NCBI GenBank assembly: GCA_039636795.1
Contig: CP143430.1
Span: forward strand, 2,294,001 to 2,358,000
Source of the DNA: Micrococcaceae bacterium Sec5.1
Lineage (GTDB): Bacteria > Actinomycetota > Actinomycetes > Actinomycetales > Micrococcaceae
Direction of reading: 5' to 3'
DNA: 64,000 bases
Shown here: positions 1 through 9,403 of the stretch, piece after piece
How the letters are laid out: every line of letters begins with the position of its first letter
Numbering within the stretch: the first letter of the stretch is position 1
Notes under the pieces: generated by a model
Told to the model about the DNA's origin: nothing
The model's database searches: none
Seen by the model: the letters and a program-made list of their open reading frames with translations, nothing else
Program-made: the position numbers and the translations under genes

Positions 1-43
1 CCCAGGGGGCATTTCGTCCCACATTCACGGAAGAAGGAACACC

Positions 44-709
44 ATGAACACAACGATCGCAGTCATTGGGGCCGGACCAGGCCTGGGGATGGCCTCTGCT
101 CGCCGCTTCGGAGCCGAAGGCTTCAATGTTGCGCTCCTCTCCCGTACTCAGGAACACGTGGATACACTCGCCGCGGAACTTGCCGACGCCGGCATCAACG
201 CCCGCGGTTACGCCGCCGACGTCCGTGATAATGACTCACTTAGTATTGCTATTGACCGGGCCGGCGACGAGTTGGGGATCATCGAAATTCTCCACTACAG
301 CCCGGTGCCGTCTAAGGAATATCTGAGGCCCGTCCTTGAAACGACGCGCGAAGAACTGCGCTCGGCACTCGAATTCTCCGCTCTTGGCGCGGCAGCCGCC
401 ATCCAAGCGGTACTTCCCGGCATGCGTGCGCTCGGACGCGGAACTGCTCTGTTCGTCAATGGCTCCAGCGCGGTCCGGCCTAACCACAACTACGCCGGCA
501 CGTCCGCGGCGTTCGCCGCTGAATCCGCGTACGCTCAAATGCTCCACGATGCCCTGGCACCGGAACGAATCCACGTCGCGCAGCTAATCATTCCTTTGGG
601 CATCGGTGGAGGCGACCCCGCGCACGAACCGGCGGCCCTGTCCGAAACTCTCTGGCGCGTCTACAGGGAAGGCAAGGATTTCCGTACTTTCGTGACACCG
701 CTCGACTGA
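44..709 (+). CDS. Atypical SDR-family oxidoreductase
   Basis: A 221-residue Rossmann-fold protein. The N-terminus carries a glycine-rich nucleotide motif GAGPGLG (about residues 9-15) in place of the usual TGxxxGIG. Around residue 150 a GSSA...NYAGTSAA stretch has the SDR serine and tyrosine but no lysine at the YxxxK spacing, so classical dehydrogenase activity is doubtful. The start is supported by the purine-rich GAAGAAGGAA just upstream. Its closest relative in the window is the truncated gene at 61135; the two share VPSKEYLRPVLET and the following stretch. It is followed directly by the remains of a second SDR gene. Substrate unknown; cytoplasmic. The SDR assignment is firm, the function is not. 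Confidence 0.85.
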   Translation: MNTTIAVIGAGPGLGMASARRFGAEGFNVALLSRTQEHVDTLAAELADAGINARGYAADVRDNDSLSIAIDRAGDELGIIEILHYSPVPSKEYLRPVLETTREELRSALEFSALGAAAAIQAVLPGMRALGRGTALFVNGSSAVRPNHNYAGTSAAFAAESAYAQMLHDALAPERIHVAQLIIPLGIGGGDPAHEPAALSETLWRVYREGKDFRTFVTPLD

Positions 710-714
710 GCTTT

Positions 715-1320
715 GCACGCACGATCGGGCGGCTGACCGCTGTCCAGGATCTCCGTGGCCGCGGGGCGAGGGTCGTTGTCGGCGACCTTCCCGATCCCGC
801 TGAGGTGCGCCGACTGGCGAAGCAGGCAAACTCTCTGGGCCGATTCGACGCCGTAATCCACAACAGAGGTGTTATCGGTGCGTCGCTCCTTCCAGTGAAC
901 GTGATCGTTCCCTTCATCCTCACAGCGGAAATGGAACGGCCTCACCGGCTGATTTACCTCAGCAGCAGCATGCATCACGGCGGCCGTGCGGACCTCGCCG
1001 GGGTCGACTGGAGTGGGGGACGGGAAGCCCGCTCATATTCCACAGCAAGCTGTTCGTCACCGCATTCGCGTCGACCGTTGGACGGTTGTGGCCTGAAATG
1101 GGCGTGGACGCCATGGATCCTGGCTGGGTGCCGACCCGGAAGGGCGGCCCGGGAGCCGGCGACGGCCTTCGGCACGGCCACATCACGCAGGCCTGGCTCG
1201 CGCTGGGCGAGGACCCAGAAGCGCTGCCGGGTAGTCATTATTTGCACGACCAGAAAACTCAAGAACCGCATCAGGCCGTATGTGATGAACGCTTCCAGCC
1301 AGCGCTCCCCACCTCCGCGA
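715..1320 (+). pseudogene. Broken SDR gene (5'-truncated, frameshifted)
   Basis: The translation matches the intact SDR at 61557-62300 (shared GRFDAVIHN, LIYLSSSMH, GVDWSG, DPGWVPTR, ITQAWLA). About the first 35 codons with the cofactor-binding glycine motif are missing. One base is lost near 1040, exactly where the intact gene encodes YSDSK, the catalytic YxxxK. Downstream of this point the homology continues in the next frame to about 1320. It follows the intact SDR at 44-709 in the same order as at 61.1-62.3 kb. No functional product is expected. Confidence 0.8.
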
Positions 1321-1328
1321 TTCGGAAA

Positions 1329-1347
1329 AATCCTATAATTTGGGATA
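1329..1347. promoter_or_regulatory. Regulon palindrome, site 1
   Basis: AATCCT-ATAATTT-GGGATA, a weaker member of the 19-bp TATCCY-N7-GGGATA family found eleven times in the window. A TATTAT that could be a -10 box overlaps its right edge. It sits about 75 bp upstream of the MFS gene starting at 1424. Confidence 0.6.
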
Positions 1348-1423
1348 TTATCTATACAATCCTAGCAACAAGGGAGTTGTTCGGACTTATGATTCGCCAA
1401 TTCTCTCGCCGAAAGGGGACATC

Positions 1424-2710
1424 TTGGTCACCCGCAAAGACATGCCCGCCAGAGTTCCGGGGATCGGCCTGGGCTTAACCCTTCTCTTTGCCTTCGTTGG
1501 CGGCGTCGGCGTAGGAAACCTGTACTGGGCCCAACCGCTTCTGGGAATCATAGCTGCAGAGCTAGGAGTCGGGCCAGGCGCGGCCGGGCTGCTCGTCACC
1601 CTGTCGCAAGTCGGCTATGCGCTCGGCGTGTTCTTCGTTGTGCCGCTCGGCGACACCATGCAGCGGAAGCGCCTGATCCCGGCCATCATGATCTGCTGTT
1701 CCCTGTCATTGGTGGGCTGCGCGTTGGCACCCGACTTCGCTCTTCTTTTGTCAACTCTTGCCCTGGTTGGCTTCACCAATGTTGCCGGTCAAATGCTGCT
1801 GCCGCTCGCCGGTGACCTGGCCACGGATGCGCAGCGCGCACGCGTACTCGGGACGGTGGCTTCCGGGCTTTTATCGGGCATCCTGCTTTCCCGATTAGTT
1901 AGCGGTATGGTGGCGGACGTCTTGGGATGGCGCATGATTTACGTTTTGGCGTCAGGGACGATTCTGGTTCTTGCCGTCATCATGTGGTTCGCAATTCCAG
2001 TCCTCAAGCCCAGGGAGCGGCTATCCTACGGCCGGCTCCTCCACTCGGTTCTCCAGGTGGCTTTTTGGTATCGGCAGGCCAGGGTGATCCCACTCTTTGG
2101 AGCGTCGTTGATGTGCGTATTCACCGCATTCTGGACTGGGCTCACGCTGTTGCTGTCTGCGCCTCCGTTCGCCTTCCAGTCATCACACGTTGGCCTGGTG
2201 AGCCTGCTCGGGGTCCTGGGAATCATCGGCGCCCGGTTCACTGGACGGGTATATGACCGCGGGTGGGCGGTGCCTGCCATCGGCATTGGGTTAATTGTTG
2301 CCTTGGTGGGGATCGCTTGCGCCGGTTTCGGCGGCGCGTCCATCGTCGCCATACTTATTGCTGTTTCATTACTCTCCGTCGGCACCCAATCCGTACTAGT
2401 GCTCCTCCAAACGATGATGGTCTCGATTGACCCCGCCGCACGCAGCCGCCTAAACACGGTCCACATTGTCAGCAATTTCATTGGCGGTGCCCTCGGTTCA
2501 ACCCTGACCGCTCTACTTTGGCAGGTCGGCCAGTGGACGGCGGTCATGGCGTGCTCTGCACTCGTCATCATTTTTGCGCTCACATTATGGCTTCGCCACA
2601 GAAAGCGGGGCCTCGCCGCCTCCACTAAACAGATCGAGGGAGTTGAGTCGCCGAAGCAACAATGCCAGGACAGACCGTGCCAGCGGCGGGCCGAATCAAG
2701 TGTTATTTGA
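1424..2710 (+). CDS. MFS transporter (AraJ/YdhP-like)
   Basis: A major facilitator with about 12 hydrophobic segments. The first helix is followed by NLYWAQPLLGIIAAELGV, resembling the YYxQPLLxxLAxEF motif of the COG2814 sugar/drug efflux group, and an RxR-type cytoplasmic loop (MQRKRL) follows helix 2. I chose a TTG start because GAAAGGGGAC lies 5-6 bases before it and it begins just ahead of the first helix; an ATG at 1442 is an alternative. Product about 428 residues, the usual family length. Site 1 of the regulon palindrome lies in its promoter, which ties it to the catabolic regulon. Direction of transport and substrate are not known. Confidence 0.8.
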   Translation: MVTRKDMPARVPGIGLGLTLLFAFVGGVGVGNLYWAQPLLGIIAAELGVGPGAAGLLVTLSQVGYALGVFFVVPLGDTMQRKRLIPAIMICCSLSLVGCALAPDFALLLSTLALVGFTNVAGQMLLPLAGDLATDAQRARVLGTVASGLLSGILLSRLVSGMVADVLGWRMIYVLASGTILVLAVIMWFAIPVLKPRERLSYGRLLHSVLQVAFWYRQARVIPLFGASLMCVFTAFWTGLTLLLSAPPFAFQSSHVGLVSLLGVLGIIGARFTGRVYDRGWAVPAIGIGLIVALVGIACAGFGGASIVAILIAVSLLSVGTQSVLVLLQTMMVSIDPAARSRLNTVHIVSNFIGGALGSTLTALLWQVGQWTAVMACSALVIIFALTLWLRHRKRGLAASTKQIEGVESPKQQCQDRPCQRRAESSVI

Positions 2711-3145
2711 GAGCCACGGGGCTGCCCATACTTGGGTGAAGAACTGCTGTGACTAACCTTCCGGCGTTCCGATACCCTCATTGCCGCTAGGTCGGCTGCA
2801 ATCACAACACCCCCCGAATCATGAACGACTGGGGCGAACCATGCCGGAACCAACCCTGCCGACACGCCCTCACCCAACAGAACTGGGCTGCGAAAAAGGG
2901 TATCGACGCTTAGAGACGCGCACGCCTTCCGATGCGCGACACCCGAAAATTATGCAGCACAGCGAGCAGAAGGAAGGATGGTCGATCTCGTCCACCCATT
3001 CCTCGAATACGCCTCGTCTGGCCAGCAGCAGCGGGTCTCCCCAAGCCAACAACGCATGGTATGAGTCCAACCCTTCTGGCCGTATCACCCCAATCGGGTA
3101 ATACGGCCATCTTTGCCGGGCTGGCTGCACATCGTTGAGAGGCGC
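2711..3145. other. Gene-free stretch between convergent genes
   Basis: No ORF here has credible family features or a good ribosome site. The only structure seen is the hairpin at 3077-3109. Confidence 0.6.
3077..3109 (-). terminator. Hairpin after the ADH operon
   Basis: TGGCCGTAT (3077-3085) pairs with ATACGGCCA (3101-3109), with an inner CCC/GGG pair. It lies about 40 bp past the stop of the minus-strand dehydrogenase at 3146. There is no clear T-run, so it may be a stabilising hairpin. Confidence 0.5.
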
Positions 3146-4159
3146 TCAGGGGACGATAACGCCCTTGCCGCTGCTCTGGCGGTCGAACCATTCGTAGGCC
3201 TTCACTGCCTCGCTCAGTTTCCAGCGATCCGTAAAGAGTGCGTCGACGGCGATGCCGCGGTCAAGGACGAAGTCTGCCAACCGGCCCATCTGCTCTGTCG
3301 AGAGCGTCCACGAAGTCTTGGCCGTTACTTGCTTTGAAAGCAGTTCTGTCATGTCGACCTGTAGCGGAGCTCCCCGCCCCACCCAGCACAGGGTACTCCA
3401 GAGGCCCAGCACCTGAAGCGCCTGGTTGGTAGCGATCGGCGCACCTGATGTCTCAAGGCTTTTCGTCACGCCGAGGCCTCCGGTGAGGTCGAGAACTGCC
3501 TCCCGGACGGAGCCGACCTCGAGCGGATTGATGGTTTCGGCCGCGCCAAACTCACGAGAACGTTCCAGCCGGTGCGGCTCGATATCGAGCGCGATGACCT
3601 TGGCTCCGAGCGCGGTGGCCAACTGGGTAGCGGAGAGACCTACCGGTCCCTGCCCGAAGATGGCGATGGTGTCGTCGCCGCGCAGATTGATCATTTCGAG
3701 TGCCCCCCACGCAGTTCCCGTGCCGCAGCTGATGGCGGCGGCGGCTTCGAAGGACAGGCCGTCAGGCAGAGGCATCACGATCGAAAACGGCACCTTGATG
3801 TAGTTGGCGTGCCCCCCGTTCACGGCGTATCCGAGCGCACGGTGTTCCTCACGGCACATGTGGGTCCAGCCCGTCCGGCACTGGTCGCAGCGTCCGCAAC
3901 CGATGTAGTGGTGGATCATCACCCGGCGCCCTATCCACGACGCCGGCACCAGATCGCCGGCGGCCACGACGACGCCGGCGGGTTCGTGTCCGGCGATCGC
4001 TTTCGGCGTCTGGCCCTGTGGTTTTCGGTACTCGTGTAGGTCTGATCCGCACATTCCCGACGCGCGGACTTCGACGACGACCTCATCGGGTCCGGGGCTT
4101 GGATCCGGAAATTCCCGCAACTCGAGTTTGCGGTCTCCCTTGAATAGAACTCCTTGCAT
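3146..4159 (-). CDS. Zinc-dependent MDR alcohol dehydrogenase
   Basis: A 337-residue medium-chain dehydrogenase. It shows the catalytic zinc ligand Cys37 in GMCGSDLHEY, GHEPAG in the catalytic domain, a complete four-cysteine structural-zinc lobe (GCGRCDQCRTGWTHMC) and a Rossmann motif GQGPVGLSA. Family activity is NAD(P)-linked oxidation of a secondary alcohol or polyol; the substrate is unknown. AAGGAG precedes the ATG. It is the last gene of a minus-strand operon MFS (7230) - ALDH (5749) - ADH, which suggests uptake, alcohol oxidation and aldehyde oxidation of one compound. It is a paralogue of the ADH at 33369-34397. Confidence 0.9.
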   Translation of the reverse strand: MQGVLFKGDRKLELREFPDPSPGPDEVVVEVRASGMCGSDLHEYRKPQGQTPKAIAGHEPAGVVVAAGDLVPASWIGRRVMIHHYIGCGRCDQCRTGWTHMCREEHRALGYAVNGGHANYIKVPFSIVMPLPDGLSFEAAAAISCGTGTAWGALEMINLRGDDTIAIFGQGPVGLSATQLATALGAKVIALDIEPHRLERSREFGAAETINPLEVGSVREAVLDLTGGLGVTKSLETSGAPIATNQALQVLGLWSTLCWVGRGAPLQVDMTELLSKQVTAKTSWTLSTEQMGRLADFVLDRGIAVDALFTDRWKLSEAVKAYEWFDRQSSGKGVIVP

Positions 4160-4276
4160 GGGATTCTCCTTGATATAGAAAGCTAAACGTGCGTGGTCAG
4201 CGGCTCACACCATCGGTGGGTGGCTAAAAGGGGTCGCACAGCTTTCGAAGTGCGGCACCGGAAAGGCCAGGGTTAT

Positions 4277-5749
4277 TTACTGCAGGGAATCGGCGACTTC
4301 CTTTGAGATTCCGATTGATTTCAGTTCGATGTAGGCGTCGATGCCTTCCGGGCCGAACTCGCGGCCGAGCCCGCTCTGCTTCACGCCGCCCATCGGGGCG
4401 CGGAACCCTGCCGGATTCCCGTTCAGCTCCACAGTTCCGGTCTGCATCAGGCCAGCTAAGCGCAAACCGCGCTCGATGTCCGATGTGAAAACCGACCCGT
4501 TGAGGCCGTAGTTGGAGTTGTTGGCGATGGCGATGGCTTCATCCTCGGTCTCATACGGGATGACCGATACCACGGGTCCGAAGATTTCCTCCTGGGCGAT
4601 GGTGGCGTCGGGGCCGACCCTGGTGAAGACCGTCGGCTCGACAAACCACCCCTTCTCCAGGCCGGAAGGCCGCCCGCCGCCCCGGACGAGCCGCGCACCT
4701 TCCGCGATGCCGGATGCAATGTACCCCTCAACCCGCTCACGCTGGCGGGCGCTTACGAGGGGCCCGATCTGGGTGGCCTCGTCCCGCGGGTCACCGACCG
4801 GCATGGTGTCGATCAATGCGTTCAGGCGGTCAAGGAACTCGTCCTCGAGCCGCGAGGGCACCAGGAGCCGGGTCTTGAGGCTGCAGACCTGTCCACTATT
4901 TCGGAACGATCCGATGCGCAGGGCTGACACGGCCGCATCCAGGTCGGCATCGTTGAGGATGACAGCGGCCGATTTGCCTCCGAGTTCCAGCGTCACCCGT
5001 CGCAGGTCCTGGGCGGAGATTTCGGCGATCCGCCGGCCGGCGACGCTCGACCCAGTGAACGTCACCTTGTTCACGCCGGGGTGCGAGACGAGGTACTCGC
5101 TGACCGCGCGGTCGGCGGGCACAACGTTCACAACCCCTGGCGGCAGGCCGGCCTCTGAGAGCAGTCGAGCCATGAAGTAGGCGTCCAGCGGAGTCTCCGG
5201 CGCCGGCTTGAGTACAACGGTGCAGCCCGCCAGCAGCGCCGGGACGATCTTCTGCACAGTCAGCGAGGCGGGTACGTTCCACGGCACTACAGCCGCCACC
5301 ACGCCCACCGGCGCGCGCGTGACGAGCGCCTGGCCGTTAGCTGAACGGCGCACACTGCGGAATGGATACGTCTCCGCAGTCTCGAGGTACGCGTCGAGAA
5401 TGCCAATGGGATTGACGACCTGGATGTTGCGGGACTGCGTGATCGGACATCCCATCTCAGCCGTAATAAGCTGGGCGAGCTCCTCGCTGTGCTCAACGAG
5501 GAGTTCGCGCAACCGTTTCAGGATCGCCACCCGTTCTGCCAGAGACATTGAGGGCCACGGCCCGGCGTCGAGGGCCTGACGAGCGGCGGCCACCGCCCGG
5601 TCGACGTCCTCGCGGGAGCCGGAAGGCACCGTGGCGATAACGTCCTCGCTCCACGGAGAGACCACCTCGATACGGTCCCGTGTTGCTGGTGCTACCCAGT
5701 CACCCCCGATAAATACCGAATCGTGGTTTGTCATCAAGTTAGTAGCCAT
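4277..5749 (-). CDS. NAD(P)-dependent aldehyde dehydrogenase
   Basis: A 490-residue ALDH-superfamily enzyme. VPWNVP lies in the N-terminal cofactor domain, FTGSSVAG is the cofactor loop, LELGGKSA carries the general-base Glu and NSGQVC the catalytic Cys; the C-terminus has the QSGLGRE motif. I chose the ATG at 5749 over an upstream one because GGAGG stands seven bases before it. It should oxidise an aldehyde to the acid in the cytoplasm. It is the middle gene of the operon MFS-ALDH-ADH, 117 bp before the ADH gene. Substrate not determined. Confidence 0.92.
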   Translation of the reverse strand: MATNLMTNHDSVFIGGDWVAPATRDRIEVVSPWSEDVIATVPSGSREDVDRAVAAARQALDAGPWPSMSLAERVAILKRLRELLVEHSEELAQLITAEMGCPITQSRNIQVVNPIGILDAYLETAETYPFRSVRRSANGQALVTRAPVGVVAAVVPWNVPASLTVQKIVPALLAGCTVVLKPAPETPLDAYFMARLLSEAGLPPGVVNVVPADRAVSEYLVSHPGVNKVTFTGSSVAGRRIAEISAQDLRRVTLELGGKSAAVILNDADLDAAVSALRIGSFRNSGQVCSLKTRLLVPSRLEDEFLDRLNALIDTMPVGDPRDEATQIGPLVSARQRERVEGYIASGIAEGARLVRGGGRPSGLEKGWFVEPTVFTRVGPDATIAQEEIFGPVVSVIPYETEDEAIAIANNSNYGLNGSVFTSDIERGLRLAGLMQTGTVELNGNPAGFRAPMGGVKQSGLGREFGPEGIDAYIELKSIGISKEVADSLQ

Positions 5750-5826
5750 TGGAAGCCCTCCGGGTAGTCTGTGGCTGTAGTGCGTCTCTTGGGTGGAAAC
5801 CGGCACTTAGTCTTGGCCGGGAATAG

Positions 5827-7230
5827 TCACGGAGCCAAGTGCCTGCTGTTGGTGCTGTCCGACGAGTTCGGAACAGCCGGTGCCGCCACGGATGGATCAA
5901 CTTCCGGGGATGAGTGACTCGCACTGTTCTTGGGGTCGCCGAGCAAAGAGTGGCGCAGGCTCACGTGACGTGTTTCCGGCGTGAGAAGGAAACCTGCCAA
6001 GCCAAGCGTCACGGCGAGCCCGATTGCATAGAACGCGGGGGCGACGGGGGTACCGAATTGGGTCACAAGGGCCGTGGCGACGAGCGGGGTCGTTCCTCCG
6101 AAGATGGCCGCGGCGAGGTTGAAGGCCAGCCCGTGCCCGGCGTACCGCACTCGGGTCGGGAAGACCTCGACCGCGATAACGAAGAACGCCGAATTGATGA
6201 GAGAAACACCGATCGCCAAGAGGCATTGTCCAAGGAGGGCACCGATCACCGTGCCATTGGAAGCCAGAGCGAATGCCGGATATGCCAACAGCACCAGCCA
6301 GATAAACCCCGCAGCGAGCACGGGCCTGCGTCCGAAACGATCGCTGATGCTGCCGAAGACAGGCCCGAGGCAGGCCAGGAGCAGGACTGAAGCTCCAGTG
6401 GTCAGCTGCGCTTGAAACTGGGAAAGGTGGCCGTACGTCACGACGAACGTGAACATGTACCCGATAACCAAGTAGGCCGCTGCCGTCTGCGGAGCCTGAA
6501 GCAGGAGAATCCGGCCGATTGACTTCCACGACTGGGCAAGGCCGCGCAGCGTGTCCTTGACAGTGACCTTCCCGGCCGCCGCAGCTTCAAACTCCTCAGG
6601 GTCATCGAGGCGCAACCTCAACCAGAAGCCGATCCCAGCGATTACGCCACCAATAACGAACGGCACGCGCCATCCCCAGTCCATATAGGCGGAGTCTCCC
6701 ATTGCACCGCTGATGCCAACGATCATCAGCGACAGGAACGCGGTCGGGACGTAGAGGGCAAAGATAACGATGCCGATCCACTTCCCACGCTTGTTGTCGG
6801 GGGCGGATTCGATGACATAGGTGTAGCCGCCGGAGGACTCACCGCCCAATGACAGTCCCTGTACGAGGCGGCAGACCACGAGCAGGATCGGAGCAGCGAT
6901 GCCAATCGCCGCGTACGAGGGGAGCAACCCGGTCAGCAGTGTAGCGCCGCCCATCATCAGGACCGTCAAAGACAGAATACGCATTCGGCCAAGACGATCG
7001 CCGAGGATGCCGAAAAGTACACCCCCGAGTGGCCGGGCAAAGAACGCTGCAGCGAAGACCGCAAACGTGGCAAGCAGCGCCGCGGCCGGATCGCCCTTGG
7101 GAAAGAAATGAATCGCGAGCGCCGGGGCCGTCAGTGCGTACACCGAGAAGTCAAATATCTCGACGACGCTGCCGATGGCCCCGCCCAGAAGTCGCTGATG
7201 TGGGCGAATTTCGGTCTTAGGTTTTTTCAT
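5827..7230 (-). CDS. MFS transporter, metabolite:H+ symporter type
   Basis: About 467 residues and 12 membrane segments. The N-terminus GSVVEIFDFSVYALTAPALA resembles the GxxxEWYDFxLYG start of the MHS family (proline/shikimate/dicarboxylate permeases). GDRLGR after helix 2, RLVQGLSLGGE and the mid-protein SDRFGRR are MFS signatures. The ATG at 7230 has GAGGAGA before it; the longer reading is unlikely. First gene of the minus-strand operon with ALDH and ADH, so it probably imports their substrate or a related acid. Its promoter region holds palindrome site 2. Confidence 0.88.
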   Translation of the reverse strand: MKKPKTEIRPHQRLLGGAIGSVVEIFDFSVYALTAPALAIHFFPKGDPAAALLATFAVFAAAFFARPLGGVLFGILGDRLGRMRILSLTVLMMGGATLLTGLLPSYAAIGIAAPILLVVCRLVQGLSLGGESSGGYTYVIESAPDNKRGKWIGIVIFALYVPTAFLSLMIVGISGAMGDSAYMDWGWRVPFVIGGVIAGIGFWLRLRLDDPEEFEAAAAGKVTVKDTLRGLAQSWKSIGRILLLQAPQTAAAYLVIGYMFTFVVTYGHLSQFQAQLTTGASVLLLACLGPVFGSISDRFGRRPVLAAGFIWLVLLAYPAFALASNGTVIGALLGQCLLAIGVSLINSAFFVIAVEVFPTRVRYAGHGLAFNLAAAIFGGTTPLVATALVTQFGTPVAPAFYAIGLAVTLGLAGFLLTPETRHVSLRHSLLGDPKNSASHSSPEVDPSVAAPAVPNSSDSTNSRHLAP

Positions 7231-7527
7231 GGTGTGTCTCCTCGTTGAGTGCCTGCATGATGCTGCTGAAGTAAGGAACTTCTCTGGTCGTTGGGGGGCA
7301 ATCAAGAGCCCCACGACCGTTGAAGTGCCCTCGATGACCTTGATAAGGCTTGTGCAGGCTGCTTGCGACGTCCGTTTGCGGGCGGCCGCATGCAGTCACA
7401 GGGCCTTCGAGGTACCTTGTCCAAAGTCATTTGTGAGTGACGAAGGCGCCAATGCCTGGGTCAGCACAGGATTCAGATGGCTTTTGTGGAGCGTCGGCTT
7501 GTGTAACTCAGTTCCAGAAGTGACAGT

Positions 7528-7546
7528 ATCCTGTTATGTAGGATTT
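7528..7546. promoter_or_regulatory. Regulon palindrome, site 2
   Basis: TATCCT-GTTATGT-AGGATT between the divergent MFS operon (minus) and the IclR gene at 7712 (plus). Read on the minus strand it occupies the spacer between TTGACG and TACTGT, giving an operator-in-promoter arrangement for the MFS-ALDH-ADH operon. The rest of 7231-7711 has no gene. Confidence 0.75.
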
Positions 7547-7711
7547 CGTCAATAGAACTTACGGAATGGTGGAACGAGGTTCCATTCGTCTAGGCTGAGA
7601 GTACGCAACAGTTTACGACCGGGAGGCAGACAGGTGCGGAAGTCGTCTTCCCGCCGGCTGTGACGGACGCGGGTTCGGAAGGAAAATAGGCGAGCGTAGT
7701 AGGGAGACGGC

Positions 7712-8506
7712 ATGAGTGCGGAACTGGAGCGCGGACTGCAGGCGATAGAGCTGATGAGCCAGGCGCCACGCGGGCTCACTTTCACTGACATTGCCGAGGG
7801 TTTGGAGACTTCCAAAGGCCCCACGCACCGGCTCATCAGTGAGCTGGTACGTCTGGGATATGTGCGAATCGACGAGTTTGGACGTTACCACCTGACGCTG
7901 AAACTTACGTCTCACGCCCTGCACTACCTCGAACTAATCCCGCTGGTGGACCTGGCGGGCCCCCTGCTGGAAGACCTCGCGATGGCCAGCGGGGAACTCG
8001 CGCGGCTGAACCTTGTAGACGGAAACCATCTTGTACGCGTCAGCAAGGCCCAGGGCAGGCAGTCCGGCCTGAAGTACGATCCCCTTCATGTTCACGGCGG
8101 CAACATTCCCCTTGCCTCCACGGCCAGCGGTTTACTCCTGCTTAGCGGCCTCCCCGACGACGAAGCTGCGATGCGTTTACAGGCAGAGGGTTTCGCGCCC
8201 TCGGACGAGTACGGCTCTGCTGCGCCCCGCAGCCTCGAAGAGGCCCTGGAGATACTGCACAGGGCACGGAAGGTTGGCTACCTGTACCTACCCAACATCT
8301 TTGAGGAAGGCATTGCGGCCCTTGCCTATCCTATCCGAGCGGCCGGCAGCACTGATATCGTCGGCGTACTCACCGTATCCGGACCCAGCTTCCGCTTCAC
8401 CGAACAGGCAGCCCAAGGCGTGCTGCCTGTCATGGAGAAAATCGCCGACGAACTCGGACGCATACCTTTGGCAGACATGCTCGGATCCTACGTCCCCACC
8501 CGGTAG
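7712..8506 (+). CDS. IclR-family transcriptional regulator
   Basis: A 264-residue IclR protein: winged helix-turn-helix at about 18-65 (LTFTDIAEGLETSKGPTHRLISEL) and a C-terminal effector domain (LASTASGLLLL, AALAYPIRA, GVLTVSGP). It stands divergent to the MFS-ALDH-ADH operon and is its natural local regulator. Its recognition helix (SKGPTHR) differs from that of the two IclR paralogues at 24.3 and 30.9 kb (SRSTGYR), so it need not bind the window-wide palindrome. Effector unknown. Length is typical. Confidence 0.93.
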   Translation: MSAELERGLQAIELMSQAPRGLTFTDIAEGLETSKGPTHRLISELVRLGYVRIDEFGRYHLTLKLTSHALHYLELIPLVDLAGPLLEDLAMASGELARLNLVDGNHLVRVSKAQGRQSGLKYDPLHVHGGNIPLASTASGLLLLSGLPDDEAAMRLQAEGFAPSDEYGSAAPRSLEEALEILHRARKVGYLYLPNIFEEGIAALAYPIRAAGSTDIVGVLTVSGPSFRFTEQAAQGVLPVMEKIADELGRIPLADMLGSYVPTR

Positions 8507-8633
8507 ATGCCCCGGTGAAAAATCATGTTCAGACCTGCGAGCACGATGAGGCCAAGCTTTTGTAGCGCGCTGCCACGGTCAGTAATAAGGGCCGGGCTGG
8601 ACAGGTACATCGCCACCCTGGTGGCGGCTGTAA

Positions 8634-9086
8634 TCATGAACCGAGGTGTGACCGGGGGAGAAGGTGCTTGGCCGCGGTCGTCACCCAAACCAATCCCCTC
8701 ACCATCGACGAGAGGGCGGTCAGGCCCCCACCTGCCCGTATAGCCCGGCGGGGCGACGGTGACCTCAACTCTTCATGGGAACCACTGTAGGGCGGCGCAG
8801 CGTTGATCGGGCCGCTGTCCGGAGCTTGAAGATCCTCGGGCAGAGGCAGCTCAGGGGTGTCAGCCGGAACGTCGCTTTCGAGGGTCACCGTGAAATAGGA
8901 ATGTAGGTCGCTCCACCGGACTTCCAAGACGGTGCCCGCAATGCAGTTCCGGCGAGCGGTGTCGAAGTCGTCAAAGTCGTGGTGCGCCAGCGCGGCCACG
9001 GCAGGGTACGCCTTGGAGCATGAGCGCGGAGACAAAGACGCTGCGGCCAGTCGGACGGCACGGATGCCAAGCGTTAGAGGTGCCAT
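8634..9086 (-). pseudogene. Possible DUF6152-like exported protein remnant
   Basis: A 150-codon reading with a weak N-terminal signal-like stretch. Around residue 32 comes ALAHHDFDDFD, then IAGTVLEVRWSDLHSYFTVTL. The HHxF...FD and GTVxxxxWxxxHS spacing matches the small exported DUF6152 family. After about residue 85 the sequence turns into low-complexity GC-rich text without family features, so I think the 3' part is lost or frameshifted. It points away from palindrome site 3. Recognition is by eye from a short region only. Confidence 0.35.
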
Positions 9087-9096
9087 GACTAGACAA

Positions 9097-9115
9097 TATC
9101 CCGTTATTCGGGATA
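9097..9115. promoter_or_regulatory. Regulon palindrome, site 3 (perfect)
   Basis: TATCCC-GTTATTC-GGGATA. The symmetry extends one base further each side (9096-9116), making this a perfect two-arm palindrome and the most regular copy in the window. TAGACA stands at the left edge as a possible -35 box. It is flanked by gene remnants on both sides; the first intact gene to the right is the dehydrogenase at 9404. Confidence 0.75.
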
Positions 9116-9129
9116 TCCTCAGCGGAGGC

Positions 9130-9345
9130 CGTGTTGGTCCGGAAGACGACATGATGAGGTGCGTACCGGGCGGCACGGTGGAAGGCAGGGCCGCCATAGT
9201 TGCTGAAGAACCAATCGGCTGCCTGGGCCAGCAGGAAGAGATCGCCGCCGCGGTATTTTTGGTCGCCTCGCCAGTGGCAAGTTTCGTGAGCGGCTCCATT
9301 CTTGTCGTGCATGGCGGGCACACCATCCGGTATGACGTCGTCCAG
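9130..9345 (+). pseudogene. SDR C-terminal fragment
   Basis: The frame through 9205-9339 reads EEPIGCLGQQEEIAAAVFLV, then SFVSGSILVVHGGHT. This is the standard C-terminal end of SDR enzymes (PIGRxGxPEEIA...FVTGxxxxVDGG). No N-terminal Rossmann part exists upstream, and the region between palindrome site 3 and this tail is short and featureless. I read it as the leftover 3' end of a deleted SDR gene that was once expressed from site 3. Confidence 0.65.
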
Positions 9346-9403
9346 CCTGGGGCGCTGCACTTCCCAGACCAACCAAATCCTCAAGAAAAAGGGAACCAAC
9401 ATA

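Noticed and set aside
2026..2877. 283-codon antisense frame over the MFS gene
   Set aside because: Antisense shadow; no start signals or domain.
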